Shown here: one piece after another, positions 1 to 14,344 of the stretch | How positions within the stretch are numbered: the first letter of the stretch is position 1 | Layout of the letters: every line of letters starts with the position of its first letter | Source of the DNA: Gemmatimonadaceae bacterium | Lineage (GTDB): Bacteria > Gemmatimonadota > Gemmatimonadetes > Gemmatimonadales > Gemmatimonadaceae | Direction: 5' to 3' | Assembly: GCA_030835125.1 (NCBI GenBank) | Contig: JAUQWM010000051.1 | Location: 36,262-100,261 of the forward strand | DNA: 64,000 bases | The notes under the pieces: generated by a model | The model's database searches: none | What the model saw: only the letters and a program-made list of their open reading frames with translations | Told to the model about the DNA's origin: nothing | Made by a program: the position numbers and the translations under genes

Positions 1-915
<915 letters not shown>

Positions 916-923
916 GCCTGCCT

Positions 924-1547
924 CTATCGGTACAACCCGTTGGATTCGATGTAGCTGGCCACGGCATCGGTCACGAAGCCGCGGATCGGACGTCCGGCGC
1001 GGACGCGCGCGCGGATCTCGGTCGAGGACACATCCACCCGGCGCGTGGGAATGACCCGCGGCGCCGACGCCCCTGGCCCGCCGATCGCGCGCACCCGCGC
1101 GATGACGTCCTCGAGCGCCCGTTCATCCGGAGGCGCACCGGCGGCCGACGCCCGCGTCAGCACCACGACGTGGGCCAGGCTCACGACGCGGGCGGGATCG
1201 CGCCACTGGTCGAGCAGCGCGAACGCGTCCGCGCCCAGCAGCAGGAACCGCTCAGAGTCCGGCAAACGGCGGGCATACTCCTCCAGGGTCTCGACCGTGA
1301 AAGATAAGCCGGTTCGCTGGATCTCGATTTCATCCACCGAGAAGCGGGCATCCCCCTGGGTCATCACCTGCAGCATCCGGAGCCGGTGTCCGGCTGGCGC
1401 CGCTTCCTGGTGCTGCTTGAGCGGCTGCTGCGCTGCCGGGATGAACACCAGCCGGTCGAGGGCGAGGTGATCGACGGCGTCGGATGCGGCCAGCAAATGG
1501 CCCGTATGGGGAGGGTCGAATGTCCCGCCCATCAGGGCGACGCGCAC
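924..1547 (-). CDS. nadD: Nicotinate-nucleotide adenylyltransferase
   Basis: Makes deamido-NAD+ from nicotinate mononucleotide and ATP in NAD biosynthesis. The 207-residue protein has the nucleotidyltransferase start [12 protein letters not shown] with the HxGH motif, and the C-terminal [16 protein letters not shown] segment (ISSTxIR-like, binds ATP), both diagnostic. GTG start at 1547; an internal ATG five codons later would remove the first strand of the Rossmann fold, so GTG is preferred. Sits 4 bp after bamD and 8 bp before secA. Confidence 0.95.
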   Translation of the reverse strand: MRVALMGGTFDPPHTGHLLAASDAVDHLALDRLVFIPAAQQPLKQHQEAAPAGHRLRMLQVMTQGDARFSVDEIEIQRTGLSFTVETLEEYARRLPDSERFLLLGADAFALLDQWRDPARVVSLAHVVVLTRASAAGAPPDERALEDVIARVRAIGGPGASAPRVIPTRRVDVSSTEIRARVRAGRPIRGFVTDAVASYIESNGLYR

Positions 1548-1551
1548 GATC

Positions 1552-2325
1552 CTAGCGCGTGCCCGGCACCGCCGGCGCAGTCACGACCGGGGTGCAGATG
1601 GCCGCGACCTCGGGGTCGTTCGGGTACTTCTCGCGCAGCGTCTTGCAGACGTCCGCCTTGTCGTCCTTGTACTTGATCGCCTCATAGGCCTGCGCCAGCT
1701 GCAGCAACGCATCCCGCGACCGCGCCGTGTTGGGGTACTTGGTCACCACGTCCCGCAAGTAGATGATCGCGGAGTCGTAGGCCTTTCGCCGCATGTAGTG
1801 CATGCCGGCTTCGTAGTCCTTGGTCGCGAACCACTCCTGCAGCAGGGAGAGTTGCGCGGTGGCCGAGTCGCGCCACTCACTGTCGGGATAAAGCCCGAGC
1901 AGGGTCTCGTAGGTCCCGGCGGCGACGCTCCCGTACTGGGCGTCCAGCACGGGACGGCGCCACATCGCCTGGTATTCCTTTGCCGAGCGGTACAGCGCGT
2001 CGTCGGCCAGCGAATCGGTCGCGAAGCTCTCGGACAACCGCCCGTACGACTGGGCCGCCAGCAGGTGCTCACCGCGAGACGAATACGCCTCGGCGAGGTG
2101 GAAGTGCGAGGGAGGCAGGAGCGTGTCGCGGGCCGGGAGTTCGAGCGTCAGCTTCTCGAAGATCTGGACTGCGTAGTCCCACTTCCGGAGCTGCAGTTGC
2201 TGCAGCCCGGCCACGTACAGCGCCTCGTTGTTCGGGTACTGGCGCAGGTTGAACGTTCGCATGCAGCCGGCGAACGTTATCAGCGCGACTCCGACAGCGA
2301 GCGCGTGCTTTCTTGAAAGGGGCAT
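1552..2325 (-). CDS. bamD: Outer-membrane assembly lipoprotein BamD-like
   Basis: 257 residues. A lipoprotein signal (hydrophobic run then ITFAGC) is followed by TPR-like repeats: pairs such as NEALYVAGLQQLQLRKWDYAVQ and SHFHLAEAYSSRGEHLLAAQSYG recur along the protein. This is the architecture of BamD, which works with BamA to insert beta-barrels into the outer membrane. The ATG at 2325 gives a normal lipoprotein signal; an upstream TTG at 2337 is less likely. First gene of a short bamD-nadD-secA unit. A generic TPR lipoprotein is the alternative. Confidence 0.85.
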   Translation of the reverse strand: MPLSRKHALAVGVALITFAGCMRTFNLRQYPNNEALYVAGLQQLQLRKWDYAVQIFEKLTLELPARDTLLPPSHFHLAEAYSSRGEHLLAAQSYGRLSESFATDSLADDALYRSAKEYQAMWRRPVLDAQYGSVAAGTYETLLGLYPDSEWRDSATAQLSLLQEWFATKDYEAGMHYMRRKAYDSAIIYLRDVVTKYPNTARSRDALLQLAQAYEAIKYKDDKADVCKTLREKYPNDPEVAAICTPVVTAPAVPGTR

Positions 2326-2369
2326 GGCGGGTGGCAAAGTACCCGTCGATCGGTCGGCGGTTCAGGAGC

Positions 2370-2396
2370 GGAAGCGCTTGTAAACACGGCGCTTCC
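2370..2396. terminator. Inverted repeat between bamD and uxs, possible terminator or leader hairpin
   Basis: Perfect 8-bp arms GGAAGCGC and GCGCTTCC are separated by 11 bp in the 161-bp gap between the uxs stop and the bamD start. There is no T-run after it on the minus strand, so it may end uxs transcription only weakly or lie in the bamD leader. Confidence 0.35.
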
Positions 2397-2486
2397 GGCG
2401 AACCGCTAAAGATAATGCGTCGCCGTCGACGCCGCGGGAAAAGGACCGGACCTGGATCTGCGTCCTGGCCCCTCCCTGCAGTCGCC

Positions 2487-3419
2487 CTATCCCAGGACCC
2501 GGCGGAAGTGTTCGATGGTCTTCAGGACCCCTTCGCGGAGGGGGACCGCCGGCTCCCAGCCCAGCAGTGTCCGGGCGCGGGTAATATCCGGCTTCCGCAC
2601 CTTGGGATCGTCGGTAGGCAGCGGCCGGCTGACGATCGGCGACGACGTCCCCGTCAGTTCCACCACCAGCTCGGCCAGCTGGCGGACGGTGAACTCGTTG
2701 GGGTTGCCAATATTGGTCGGGTCGGCATCCCCTTTCATGAAGAGCCGGTAGATCCCCTCGACCTCATCCGAGACGAAGCAGAACGACCGCGTCTGGGAGC
2801 CGTCCCCGTAGATGGTCAGCGGCTCGCCCGTCAGCGCCTGGACGATGAAGTTCGAGACCACCCGGCCGTCGCGCGGCCGCATCCGCGGCCCGTAGGTGTT
2901 GAAGATCCGGACGATCCGCGTGTCCACGCCGTGGTAGCGATGGTACGCCATGGTCATGGCCTCGGCGAAGCGCTTGGCCTCGTCGTAGACGCCGCGCGGC
3001 CCGATCGGGTTCACGTTGCCCCAGTACTCCTCGGTCTGGGGGTGCACGAGCGGGTCGCCGTAGACCTCGGACGTCGACGCGAGGAAGAACCGCGCCCCCT
3101 TCGCCTTGGCCAGCCCGAGCGCGTTATGCGTCCCCAGCGCGCCGACCTTCAGCGTGGCGATGGGGTGCTCGAGATAGTCCACCGGGCTGGCCGGCGACGC
3201 GAAGTGCAGGATGCCGTCGAGCGGGCCGGCCACGTATGTGTACGTGGAGATGTTGTGGCGCACGAACTCGTACCGCTCGTGGCCCATCAGGTGGGCGATG
3301 TTGTCCGGGTTGCCAGTGATGAAGTTGTCGAGCCCGACGACGGAGTGTCCGTCCGCGAGAAAGCGGTCGGTGAGGTGCGACCCGAGGAACCCGGCACCAC
3401 CGGTGATCATCACCCTCAT
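2487..3419 (-). CDS. uxs: UDP-glucuronate decarboxylase (UDP-xylose synthase)
   Basis: 310-residue short-chain epimerase/decarboxylase. N-terminal NAD site [10 protein letters not shown]; catalytic Ser in STSEVYGDP and the YDEAK version of YxxxK; the phrases [31 protein letters not shown] and [14 protein letters not shown] are hallmark UXS sequences. It converts UDP-glucuronate to UDP-xylose. The start ATG overlaps the ugd stop by 4 bp, so it is translationally coupled to the enzyme supplying its substrate. Last gene of the ugd-uxs pair. Confidence 0.92.
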   Translation of the reverse strand: MRVMITGGAGFLGSHLTDRFLADGHSVVGLDNFITGNPDNIAHLMGHERYEFVRHNISTYTYVAGPLDGILHFASPASPVDYLEHPIATLKVGALGTHNALGLAKAKGARFFLASTSEVYGDPLVHPQTEEYWGNVNPIGPRGVYDEAKRFAEAMTMAYHRYHGVDTRIVRIFNTYGPRMRPRDGRVVSNFIVQALTGEPLTIYGDGSQTRSFCFVSDEVEGIYRLFMKGDADPTNIGNPNEFTVRQLAELVVELTGTSSPIVSRPLPTDDPKVRKPDITRARTLLGWEPAVPLREGVLKTIEHFRRVLG

Positions 3420-4723
3420 GCGCGCGACCTCCCGAAGGAGTGATACGTGAAGCCGAGCGACGACAGCTTGGCCGGGTCGTAGAGGTTGCGCCCGTCGATC
3501 ACGATCGGGCGTCGCAGGGCTTCCTTCATGCGCTTGAAATCGGGGTGCCGATACTCGTTCCAGTCGGTCACGATCACCAGGGCATCGGACCCCGCCAGGG
3601 CCTCGTAGTTCGTGGCGGCGTACCCGACCCGATCGCCCAGCCTCCGGTGTGCTTCCTCCATGGCGGCAGGATCGTGGGCCACCACCCGCCCGCCGCCGGC
3701 CAGCACGGCATCGATCAGGGCGAGCGACGGTGACTCGCGCATGTCGTCGGTGTTCGGCTTGAACGAGAGGCCCCACACGGCCACCTGGGCCCCGGCCACC
3801 TGCCCGTCCAGCGCCTGGGTGAGCTTGTCGAAGAGGCGCTGCTTTTGCCGGTCGTTGGCGGATTCGACCGCCTCGAGCACCATCAGGGGCGACTCGCAGG
3901 AGCGCGCGGTCTGCACGAGCGCCTTTACGTCCTTGGGGAAGCACGATCCGCCGTATCCCGGGCCGGGAAACAGGAACGAGGGCCCGATCCGCGCATCGCT
4001 GCCGACGCCCTTTCGCACCAGGTCCACGTTCGCCCCCACGCGCTCGCAGAGCGCGGCGATCTCGTTCATGAACGAGATGCGCGTCGCCAGCATGGCATTG
4101 GCGGCGTACTTCGTCATCTCGGCGGACGGGATGTCCATGAAGATGATCGGCTTTCCCGTGCGCACGAACGGCGCGTAGAGCTCGGCCATCACGCTGCGCG
4201 CATGATCGGACTCGACCCCGAGCACGACCCGATCGGGCTTCATGAAATCGTCCACCGCCGCGCCTTCCTTGAGGAACTCGGGATTGCTGCAGAGGTGGAA
4301 CGGGAGCGTGGCGTTCTTCGCGACGGCCGCGCCGACCTTGGCAGCCGTTCCCACCGGGACGGTGGACTTGGTGACGACCACCAGTTCGCGCCGCATGTGG
4401 CGGCCGATCTCCTCCGCCACGCCCAGCACGTGCCGCAGGTCGGCGGACCCGTCCTCGTCAGGCGGCGTGCCGACGGCGATGAACACCACGTCGGCCCGCG
4501 CGATCGCGCCGGCGACGTTGGTGGTGAAGGACAGGCGCCCCTGCTGCTGGTTGCGCTCGACCATCGCGTCCAGCCCGGGCTCGTAGATGGGGATGACGTT
4601 GCGCGTCAGCCCTTCCACCTTTTCGGCGTTGGTATCTGCGCAGACGACGTCGTTGCCCGTCTCCGCGAGGCAGGCGCCGACGACGAGCCCGACGTAGCCG
4701 GTGCCGATGACGGAAATGTTCAC
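3416..4723 (-). CDS. ugd: UDP-glucose 6-dehydrogenase
   Basis: Oxidises UDP-glucose to UDP-glucuronate with NAD+. The 435-residue protein starts at a GTG reading [19 protein letters not shown] (Rossmann GxGYVG) and carries [14 protein letters not shown], the catalytic-cysteine loop [15 protein letters not shown] and [13 protein letters not shown]. These are diagnostic of the UGD family. A longer frame upstream is low-complexity and overlaps wbpA, so it was not used. 25 bp downstream of wbpA and coupled to uxs. Confidence 0.95.
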   Translation of the reverse strand: MNISVIGTGYVGLVVGACLAETGNDVVCADTNAEKVEGLTRNVIPIYEPGLDAMVERNQQQGRLSFTTNVAGAIARADVVFIAVGTPPDEDGSADLRHVLGVAEEIGRHMRRELVVVTKSTVPVGTAAKVGAAVAKNATLPFHLCSNPEFLKEGAAVDDFMKPDRVVLGVESDHARSVMAELYAPFVRTGKPIIFMDIPSAEMTKYAANAMLATRISFMNEIAALCERVGANVDLVRKGVGSDARIGPSFLFPGPGYGGSCFPKDVKALVQTARSCESPLMVLEAVESANDRQKQRLFDKLTQALDGQVAGAQVAVWGLSFKPNTDDMRESPSLALIDAVLAGGGRVVAHDPAAMEEAHRRLGDRVGYAATNYEALAGSDALVIVTDWNEYRHPDFKRMKEALRRPIVIDGRNLYDPAKLSSLGFTYHSFGRSRA

Positions 4724-4748
4724 GGGGAACCCGGGATCCTGGTGGTGG

Positions 4749-6089
4749 TCACGCCGTGGTGGCGGTGCCCCCGGCGGGCGATGACAGCTGGACGATGCGC
4801 GCGCGGGACGGCGCGAGGCGGGCCGTGGCGTTGCGCGTGTCGACGATGAGCCTGGCGTGGTCGGCCACCAGCTGGTAGTCGACCGCCGTGTGGTCGGTGA
4901 CGATGACGACCGCGTCGGCGCGCTCCAGCACGTCCTGCGTGAGGGCGACGCCGGCCTTGGAGTGGCCATTCTCCCGGTACGACGCGACCCACGGGTCGTG
5001 ATAGTCGACCTGGGCGCCGCGTTCCTCCAGCAGGCGCATCACGTCGAGCGCCGGGCTCTCGCGCATGTCGTCGATGTCGCGCTTGTAGGCGATGCCCAGC
5101 ACCAGGATCCGGCTTCCCTTCACCGAGCGTTCATCCTCGTTGAGGGCGCGCGCGACCTTCCGCACGACGTACTCCGGCATCTCGGAGTTGATCTCGCTGG
5201 CCAGGTCGATGAAGCGCGTCTTGTAGTTCAGCGTCCGCATCTTCCACGCGAGGTAGTGCGGATCGAGCGGGATGCAGTGGCCGCCGATGCCCGGTCCCGG
5301 CGTGAACTTCATGAACCCGAACGGCTTGGTGGCCGCGGCATCGATCACTTCCCAGACGTTGACGCCGAGCTTGTCGCAGACAATGGCCATCTCGTTCACG
5401 AGCCCGATGTTCACGGCGCGGAACGTGTTCTCCAGCAGCTTCACCAGCTCGGCGGCCTCGGCGGTGGCGACCGGGACGACGGTGTCGATGCAGGCCGCGT
5501 ACAGCGCCGACGCGACCTCGGTGCAGGCCGGCGTGATGCCGCCCACGACTTTCGGCGTGTTCTTCGTGTGCCAGGTCGGGTTGCCGGGATCCACGCGCTC
5601 GGGGCTGAACGCGAGGAACGTGTCCTCGCCGATCCTGCGCCCCTCCTGCTCGAGCCGCGGCTGGAGGACCTCGCGGGTCGTCCCCGGATACGTCGTGCTC
5701 TCGAGGACCACGACCATGCCCGGGTGGCTGTTGCGCGCGACCGTCTCGGTCGCCGCGTTCACGTAGCTCATGTCCGGGTCACGGGTCTTGGACAGCGGCG
5801 TCGGCACGGCGATGGAGACCGCATCGCACCGGCTGAGCTGCTTCTGGTCCGTGGTGGCCTCGAACAGCCCGCCGGCCACGTGGCGCGCCACCTGATCGGA
5901 GGGCACGTCCTGGATGTGGGACTTCCCCGCCATGAGCTCGCGGACCACGCGCTCGCTGACGTCGAAGCCGATGACGTGGAACCCCGCGTCGGCGAACTCC
6001 ATCGCCAGCGGCAGGCCCACATAGCCCAGGCCCACCACGCCAACCACGGCCCGGCGGTCCCGTATCCTGGAGAGCAGTTCTTCTTTCAT
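4749..6089 (-). CDS. wbpA: UDP-N-acetylglucosamine 6-dehydrogenase (WbpA/WecC group)
   Basis: 446 residues of the nucleotide-sugar dehydrogenase family, but a different branch from ugd: VVGLGYVGLPLAMEFADAG, ESTTYPGTTREV, FSPERVDPGN, and catalytic PGPGIGGHCIPLDPHYL. The GGHCIP loop and length match WbpA/WecC, which oxidise C6 of UDP-HexNAc. With wbpB, wbpD and wbpE in the same few kilobases, the likely substrate is UDP-GlcNAc, starting the pathway to UDP-2,3-diacetamido-glucuronate. WecC (ManNAc) is the alternative and cannot be excluded by eye. Confidence 0.88.
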   Translation of the reverse strand: MKEELLSRIRDRRAVVGVVGLGYVGLPLAMEFADAGFHVIGFDVSERVVRELMAGKSHIQDVPSDQVARHVAGGLFEATTDQKQLSRCDAVSIAVPTPLSKTRDPDMSYVNAATETVARNSHPGMVVVLESTTYPGTTREVLQPRLEQEGRRIGEDTFLAFSPERVDPGNPTWHTKNTPKVVGGITPACTEVASALYAACIDTVVPVATAEAAELVKLLENTFRAVNIGLVNEMAIVCDKLGVNVWEVIDAAATKPFGFMKFTPGPGIGGHCIPLDPHYLAWKMRTLNYKTRFIDLASEINSEMPEYVVRKVARALNEDERSVKGSRILVLGIAYKRDIDDMRESPALDVMRLLEERGAQVDYHDPWVASYRENGHSKAGVALTQDVLERADAVVIVTDHTAVDYQLVADHARLIVDTRNATARLAPSRARIVQLSSPAGGTATTA

Positions 6090-6131
6090 GTCCTCGAATT
6101 TGTCGAAGCCAATCGTCCCGGCCTAGGACGC

Positions 6132-7244
6132 TCAGCGGCCATAGAAGGCACGGATGGCACCCACGACCTCGTCCAGCTGGCTGGAGGTCATCTCGGGGTA
6201 GATGGGGATGGAAAGGACCTCCTTCGCGGCCTTCTCCGACTCGGGGAAGGCACCCTCCCCGTATCCGAGATAGGCGAAGCAGGGCTGGAGGTGGAGGGGC
6301 ACCGGATAGTAGACCGCGGACCCGATCCCCTTCGCCTTCAGGTGCGCCTGCAGGTCGTCGCGGCGCTCGACCCGGAGGGTGTACTGGTTGAAGATGGACT
6401 CGTTGGCGGGGTCGATGACGGGAGTCCTGACCTCGGCCACGTCCGCCAGGTTGGACGTGTAGTACGCCGCGTTGGCGCGACGGCCGGCGCTCCAGTGATG
6501 CAGGTGCGGCAGCTTGGCGCTCAGCACGGCCGCCTGCAGGGCATCCAGGCGGCTGTTGAAGCCCACCTCCTCGTGATGGTACATCTGCAGGCCACCGTGC
6601 ACCCGGAGGCGCTTGAGGCGGGCGGCGAGGGCGTCATCCTGGGTCACCATCATGCCGCCATCGCCGTATCCGCCCAGGTTCTTCGACGGGAAGAAGCTGA
6701 AGGTTCCGATCGTGGCGCGTTCCCCGGCCATCACCCGCTCACCATCGATGACGCGCGACGCGCCGATCGTCTGGGCGGCGTCCTCGATGACCGGGATCCC
6801 CGGCGACATCGCCGCGATGCACTCGAGCGCGGCCATCTGGCCGAAGAGGTCGACCGGGATGATCGCCTTCGTCCGGCTGGTGCACGCGGCGCGGGCGGCC
6901 GCCGGCACCATGTTGAACGACACCGGGTCGATGTCGCAGAAAACCGGCGTGGCGCCGACGTTGTGGATCGTCCCGGCGGTGGCGAAGAAGGTGAACGGGG
7001 TCGTCACCACCTCGTCGCCGCGGCCAATATCGAGGGCGCGCAGGGCGAGCAGCAGCGCGTCGGTGCCGCTGGCGCACCCGATGGCATGACGGGTCCGGCT
7101 GAGGAGCGCGATCTCCTCCTCGAGCTTCTGGACCGGGGCGCCGAGGATGAACAACTGGTCGTCCACGACCTTCATCATGGCGCCGACCACTTCGTCCCGG
7201 ATCAGGGAGTGCTGGGCGCGAAGGTCGAGCAGTGGGACAGGCAT
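6132..7244 (-). CDS. wbpE: PLP-dependent sugar aminotransferase, WbpE-like (DegT/DnrJ/EryC1 family)
   Basis: 370-residue aminotransferase. MPVPLLDLRAQHSLIRDEV is a typical start of this family; SGTDALLLALRALDIGRGDEV, PVIEDAAQTIGA, and the PLP-lysine region TFSFFPSKNLGGYGDGGMM are clear. In the Wbp pathway this enzyme transaminates the 3-keto group made by WbpB. The frame can extend upstream to 7322, but the extra residues are not family-like, so the ATG at 7244 is chosen. Divergent from the sulfatase-fold gene at 7499. Confidence 0.88.
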   Translation of the reverse strand: MPVPLLDLRAQHSLIRDEVVGAMMKVVDDQLFILGAPVQKLEEEIALLSRTRHAIGCASGTDALLLALRALDIGRGDEVVTTPFTFFATAGTIHNVGATPVFCDIDPVSFNMVPAAARAACTSRTKAIIPVDLFGQMAALECIAAMSPGIPVIEDAAQTIGASRVIDGERVMAGERATIGTFSFFPSKNLGGYGDGGMMVTQDDALAARLKRLRVHGGLQMYHHEEVGFNSRLDALQAAVLSAKLPHLHHWSAGRRANAAYYTSNLADVAEVRTPVIDPANESIFNQYTLRVERRDDLQAHLKAKGIGSAVYYPVPLHLQPCFAYLGYGEGAFPESEKAAKEVLSIPIYPEMTSSQLDEVVGAIRAFYGR

Positions 7245-7498
7245 TACCGGAGGTGGTTCGGGGACACCTCCGGGATCTCCGGCGGCGCCCCGAAATCTGG
7301 ACACCGTGAGGGTCGAATTCAACGAACCGGACGTGTCCCGGGCATTCTGCCGTTAGGCGTCCGCCTCCTGGACGGCTCGGGGCGGCAGGGTTGCGCGGCC
7401 ACGGCGTCGCGACGACGATGACGGCTGTCGGGGAAGTCCCCCGGCCCGCCCGGGCACGCTCCTGGCGCGGCGTGCCCCTTGCACCATGGCCGGGTCCA

Positions 7499-9313
7499 AT
7501 GGCAATCGACTCCCGGGAACGACCCCGCGACCACCCCGAATGGCCGGTCCTGTCGCCGGCGCAGCGGGCATTCCTGGTCCTCCGACTCGGCCTGGCCGCC
7601 GGGGTGGCAACCGGACTGGCCCATGCCGTCGTGCTGCAGGTCATGTGGCTCGGGTTCGACCGCATGACCTGGTATCCCCGCGGGTTCTACTGGATGGCCC
7701 CAGTGGCGTACTCGGCCGTGCTTCTCCCCGGCGTGGTCGTCCTGGCCGCCCTGGCGGCAGCCGTGCGGCATCGCGGGGTCATCGGCTTCGCGATTGTCGC
7801 CATCGCGGCCACCTGCGTCTTTGGCCTGCTCCTGCCCTTCACGCAGGTGTCGCGGACGGCGGCCCTGATCCTTTCGGCTGGCGTGGGCTGGCGCCTCTCC
7901 GTGGCGACCATGCGACACCTCCGTGCACGGTCCCTCCGGCCCGGCCGGTTTGCCATGGTCAGCATCGCGCTTATCGGAGTGGTCGCCGGCGGCCAGTGGG
8001 TTACCCGGGACCGCGGGCCCGTCGGTGCTGCTCCGCTGGACAGCCCGAACGTGCTCGTGTTCATGCTGGACGCGGTTCGCGCGCGAAACGTGGACCTCAG
8101 CCCGTCCGGGCGCACCCCGGGATTCGCCCGCCTCGCCGCGGAAGGCGCGGCGTTCACGCGCGCCTTTTCCCCCGCGCCGTGGACGCTGCCGTCCCACGCC
8201 TCGATGTTCACCGGGCTGCCGGCGCTGGCCCAGTCGGGCGACTGGTACGCCCCCCTGGGCGACGGGGCCCGCACCATCGCCGAATCGTTAGGCGATCGCG
8301 GGTATGCCACCGGCGCCTTCGTCGCCAACCTGCACTACACGGGGTGGGACTCGGGCCTGGCGCAGGGCTTCGACCGGTACGACGACTACCCGCTCGACTG
8401 GGACCAGGTGCTGCGGTGTTCGTCGTACACGCAGACGACGCTCTACTCGGAAGTGCGGGACGCGCACTCCGTGAGGGACATCGTGCGCGCCTTCCTGCGG
8501 CCGAACCTGTCGATGATCCCGCAGCACGTCTATGAGGCCCGCCTGGCCGACGGGATCGGCGGCGCCTTCCTCGAGTGGCAGGGCCGGCTCGGCGACCGGC
8601 CGTTCTTCGCGTTCCTCAACATGATGGACGCCCACCTGCCCTTCTTCGATCCCGAGCCGGTTCGGCGCCGGTACCCGCCGACACACCGCGATGAGCGGGC
8701 GTACGACGCGGCCATTGCCTTCATGGACGCCCAGGTCGACAGTGTGCTCGCCACGTTGCGCCGACGCGGGGCGCTGGACAACACGATCGTGGTCGTCACC
8801 TCGGACCACGGCGAGCTGTTCTCGGAACACGGCCTGTCGGGCCACGCCAACAGCCTGTACCTCAACGTCCTCCACGTCCCGCTGGTGGTGCGCTTTCCGG
8901 CGGCCGTTCCCGCGGCCACGGTGGTCGATGCGCCGGTGTCGATGCGCCGCCTCGCCGCCACGCTGGCCGACCTGACCGGTGCCAGCGACACGTTTCCCGG
9001 CCCCTCGCTGCGGACGGCATGGAGTACGTCGGACGACCCGGATGTCGTGCTGGCCGAAGTGAGGCGTCAGCCGAACCCGCTGTCGGAGACGCCGGCGAGC
9101 CGGGGCACCATGCGGTCCCTGCTGGACGACACGCACCACTACATCCTCAACGAGGGGACGGGTGGCGAGGAGGTGTACGCCTACACGACCGACACCCTCG
9201 AGTCCACGAACCTCGCCACGACGGCAGGCGGCGACTCGCTGGTGGCCGCATGGCGTGTCCGGCTTGCCGACGCGCTGCGCCGTTTCGGCTCGCCGCCTAC
9301 GTCGCGACCTTGA
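7499..9313 (+). CDS. Membrane-anchored sulfatase/alkaline-phosphatase superfamily enzyme
   Basis: About 604 residues. The N-terminal 170 residues hold four or five hydrophobic spans; the rest is an extracytoplasmic alkaline-phosphatase-fold domain: NVLVFMLDAVRARN (metal-binding Asp), APWTLPSHASMFTGL (probable Thr nucleophile), NMMDAHLPF, VVTSDHGELFSEHG and SGHANSLY. The C-x-P-x-R formylglycine motif of true sulfatases is absent, so a phospho- or alkyl-transferase role on a surface glycan or lipid is as likely as sulfate hydrolysis. The frame is open from 7391; the exact start is uncertain. Lies inside the nucleotide-sugar cluster on the opposite strand, and its 3' end overlaps wbpB by 17 bp tail to tail. 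Confidence 0.85.
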   Translation: MAIDSRERPRDHPEWPVLSPAQRAFLVLRLGLAAGVATGLAHAVVLQVMWLGFDRMTWYPRGFYWMAPVAYSAVLLPGVVVLAALAAAVRHRGVIGFAIVAIAATCVFGLLLPFTQVSRTAALILSAGVGWRLSVATMRHLRARSLRPGRFAMVSIALIGVVAGGQWVTRDRGPVGAAPLDSPNVLVFMLDAVRARNVDLSPSGRTPGFARLAAEGAAFTRAFSPAPWTLPSHASMFTGLPALAQSGDWYAPLGDGARTIAESLGDRGYATGAFVANLHYTGWDSGLAQGFDRYDDYPLDWDQVLRCSSYTQTTLYSEVRDAHSVRDIVRAFLRPNLSMIPQHVYEARLADGIGGAFLEWQGRLGDRPFFAFLNMMDAHLPFFDPEPVRRRYPPTHRDERAYDAAIAFMDAQVDSVLATLRRRGALDNTIVVVTSDHGELFSEHGLSGHANSLYLNVLHVPLVVRFPAAVPAATVVDAPVSMRRLAATLADLTGASDTFPGPSLRTAWSTSDDPDVVLAEVRRQPNPLSETPASRGTMRSLLDDTHHYILNEGTGGEEVYAYTTDTLESTNLATTAGGDSLVAAWRVRLADALRRFGSPPTSRP

Positions 9314-10334
9314 GCGGGATGGGTACGTCGTGCCCGGTCTTGGCCGACTCGTAGATCCCGAGGATCAACTCGAGCGACTTGCGGCCGGCGCGGCCGTCGG
9401 TCTCGGGCTGCGCCTCGCCACGCAGGACCGCCAGCACGTTCCGGTAGTAGCCGGCGTGGCCGAAGCCGTACACACTGGCCGGGTTGGTGGCCGTGCTGTC
9501 GACGAGCTTGTCGTCGTCGTCGTAGTCCGCGAACGACCAGTGCTCGATCCGGTTGACGGCCGTGCCGCCGATCTTCACGGTGCCCTTCTCGCCCAGCAGC
9601 GTGAGGGATCCCTCGAGGTTCTTCGGGTAGGTCAGCATGGTGACCTCGATGACGCCGAGCGCGCCGGAGCGGAACCTGAGCACCGCGACCCCCGTGTCCT
9701 CGGTCTCGATGCGCCGGGCGAGCGTCGCGGTCTTCGCGATCACGCTTTCCACCGGCCCCGCCAGCCACTGGATCAGGTCGACGTAGTGCGATGCCTGGTT
9801 CATGAACGCGCCGCCGTCGAATTCCCACGTCCCGCGCCACGGCGCCTGGTCGTAGTACTCCTGCGGCCGCGTCCACCGCACCGTGGTGTTGGCCAGGTAC
9901 AGCCGACCGAAGCGCCCCTTGTCGAGCGCGCGCTTCACCAGTTGCACCGCGGGATTGAGCCGGTTCTGCTTCACCACGAACAGCTGGACGCCGGCGTCGT
10001 CGCAGGCATGGACCAGTTCATCGGCCGCCGCCAGCGCGATCGCCATCGGTTTCTCGCAGATCACGTGCTTCCCCGCCCTCGCCGCCTGGATGCCGTGCTG
10101 CGGGTGCAGGCCCGAGGGCGTGCAGACCGCCACGGCGTCGCAGGCCGCGTGCTCCAGCATCTTCGGGTACGAGGTGTACCAGGCGACGCCGTTCTGCTCG
10201 CCCGCCAGCCGGGCGCGTTCCTCGACGGTGTCGCACACCGCCACGAGTTCGATCCCGTCGACCTCGCGGATCGCGTTGAAGTGCGTACCGCTGATCCGTC
10301 CACAGCCCACCAGGGCCAGCCGCACGGCGCTCAT
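9297..10334 (-). CDS. wbpB: Gfo/Idh/MocA oxidoreductase, probable UDP-GlcNAcA 3-dehydrogenase
   Basis: 345 residues with the N-terminal Rossmann motif [14 protein letters not shown], the family signature CEKPMA and C-terminal [17 protein letters not shown]. Neighbours wbpA, wbpD and wbpE make the specific role, oxidation of C3 of UDP-2-acetamido-glucuronate (WbpB/WlbA), the best guess. Start ATG overlaps the wbpD stop by 4 bp, so the two are coupled. Family certain; substrate inferred from context. Confidence 0.85.
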   Translation of the reverse strand: MSAVRLALVGCGRISGTHFNAIREVDGIELVAVCDTVEERARLAGEQNGVAWYTSYPKMLEHAACDAVAVCTPSGLHPQHGIQAARAGKHVICEKPMAIALAAADELVHACDDAGVQLFVVKQNRLNPAVQLVKRALDKGRFGRLYLANTTVRWTRPQEYYDQAPWRGTWEFDGGAFMNQASHYVDLIQWLAGPVESVIAKTATLARRIETEDTGVAVLRFRSGALGVIEVTMLTYPKNLEGSLTLLGEKGTVKIGGTAVNRIEHWSFADYDDDDKLVDSTATNPASVYGFGHAGYYRNVLAVLRGEAQPETDGRAGRKSLELILGIYESAKTGHDVPIPLKVAT

Positions 10335-10947
10335 GCCGGGATCCTCCGCAGGGTGTCACCCTCCAGGCGGTACCGGCTGCCGCACCCTGCACAGGTGATG
10401 GGGGTGGGGTCCGCCAGTGACGTGGCGCCCTGCGCCTTGCGCATGGCGCCGTGCAGCATCTCCCCGCACTGGCAGGCCCATCCCGTCCGGCGCGCCGGCA
10501 CGCCGGTCACCACCGCGAAGTCGGGTACGTCCCGCGTCACCACCGCCCCCGCGCCCACGAACGCGTACTCGCCCAGCGTCACGCCGCACACGATCGTCGC
10601 ATTCGCCCCGATCGACGCCCCGCGCCTGACGAGGGTCTTCCGGTACTCGTCCTTCCGGGAGACGTGGCTGCGCGGGTTCATCACGTTGGTGAAGACCATC
10701 GACGGGCCGCAGAACACGTCATCCTCCAGCTCGACGCCCTCGTAGATCGACACGTTGTTCTGCACCTTCACGTTGTTCCCCAGCCGCGTCCCCGGCATCA
10801 CGACGACGTTCTGGCCCAGGTTGCACCGCTCGCCGATGACGGCGCCCGGCATCACGTGGCAGAAGTGCCAGACCTTCGTGCCGTTCCCGATGACGGCGCC
10901 GTCGTCCACGTAGGCCGACTCGTGGACGAACGGCGGCGGCAGCGTGC

Positions 10948-10951
<4 letters not shown>
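10331..10951 (-). CDS. wbpD: UDP-2-acetamido-3-amino-glucuronate N-acetyltransferase with C-terminal zinc ribbon
   Basis: 206 residues. Left-handed beta-helix hexapeptide repeats ([36 protein letters not shown]) and the family-specific [20 protein letters not shown] identify WbpD/WlbB, which acetylates the 3-amino group. The tail after GVPARRTG carries a CxC and a CxxC pair ([16 protein letters not shown]) about 30 residues apart, a likely zinc ribbon not needed in the minimal enzyme. Overlaps carB upstream and wbpB downstream, each by 4 bp. Confidence 0.93.
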
Positions 10952-14286
<3,335 letters not shown>

Positions 14287-14344
14287 TTATTCAGGGTCGA
14301 GGCTTGAGACACGAGGCTCGTGGAATGCGCGGCGAGGCGGGGAG

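Noticed and set aside
4857..7421. 854-codon plus-strand frame
   Set aside because: Antisense to wbpA and wbpE, whose catalytic motifs are unambiguous.
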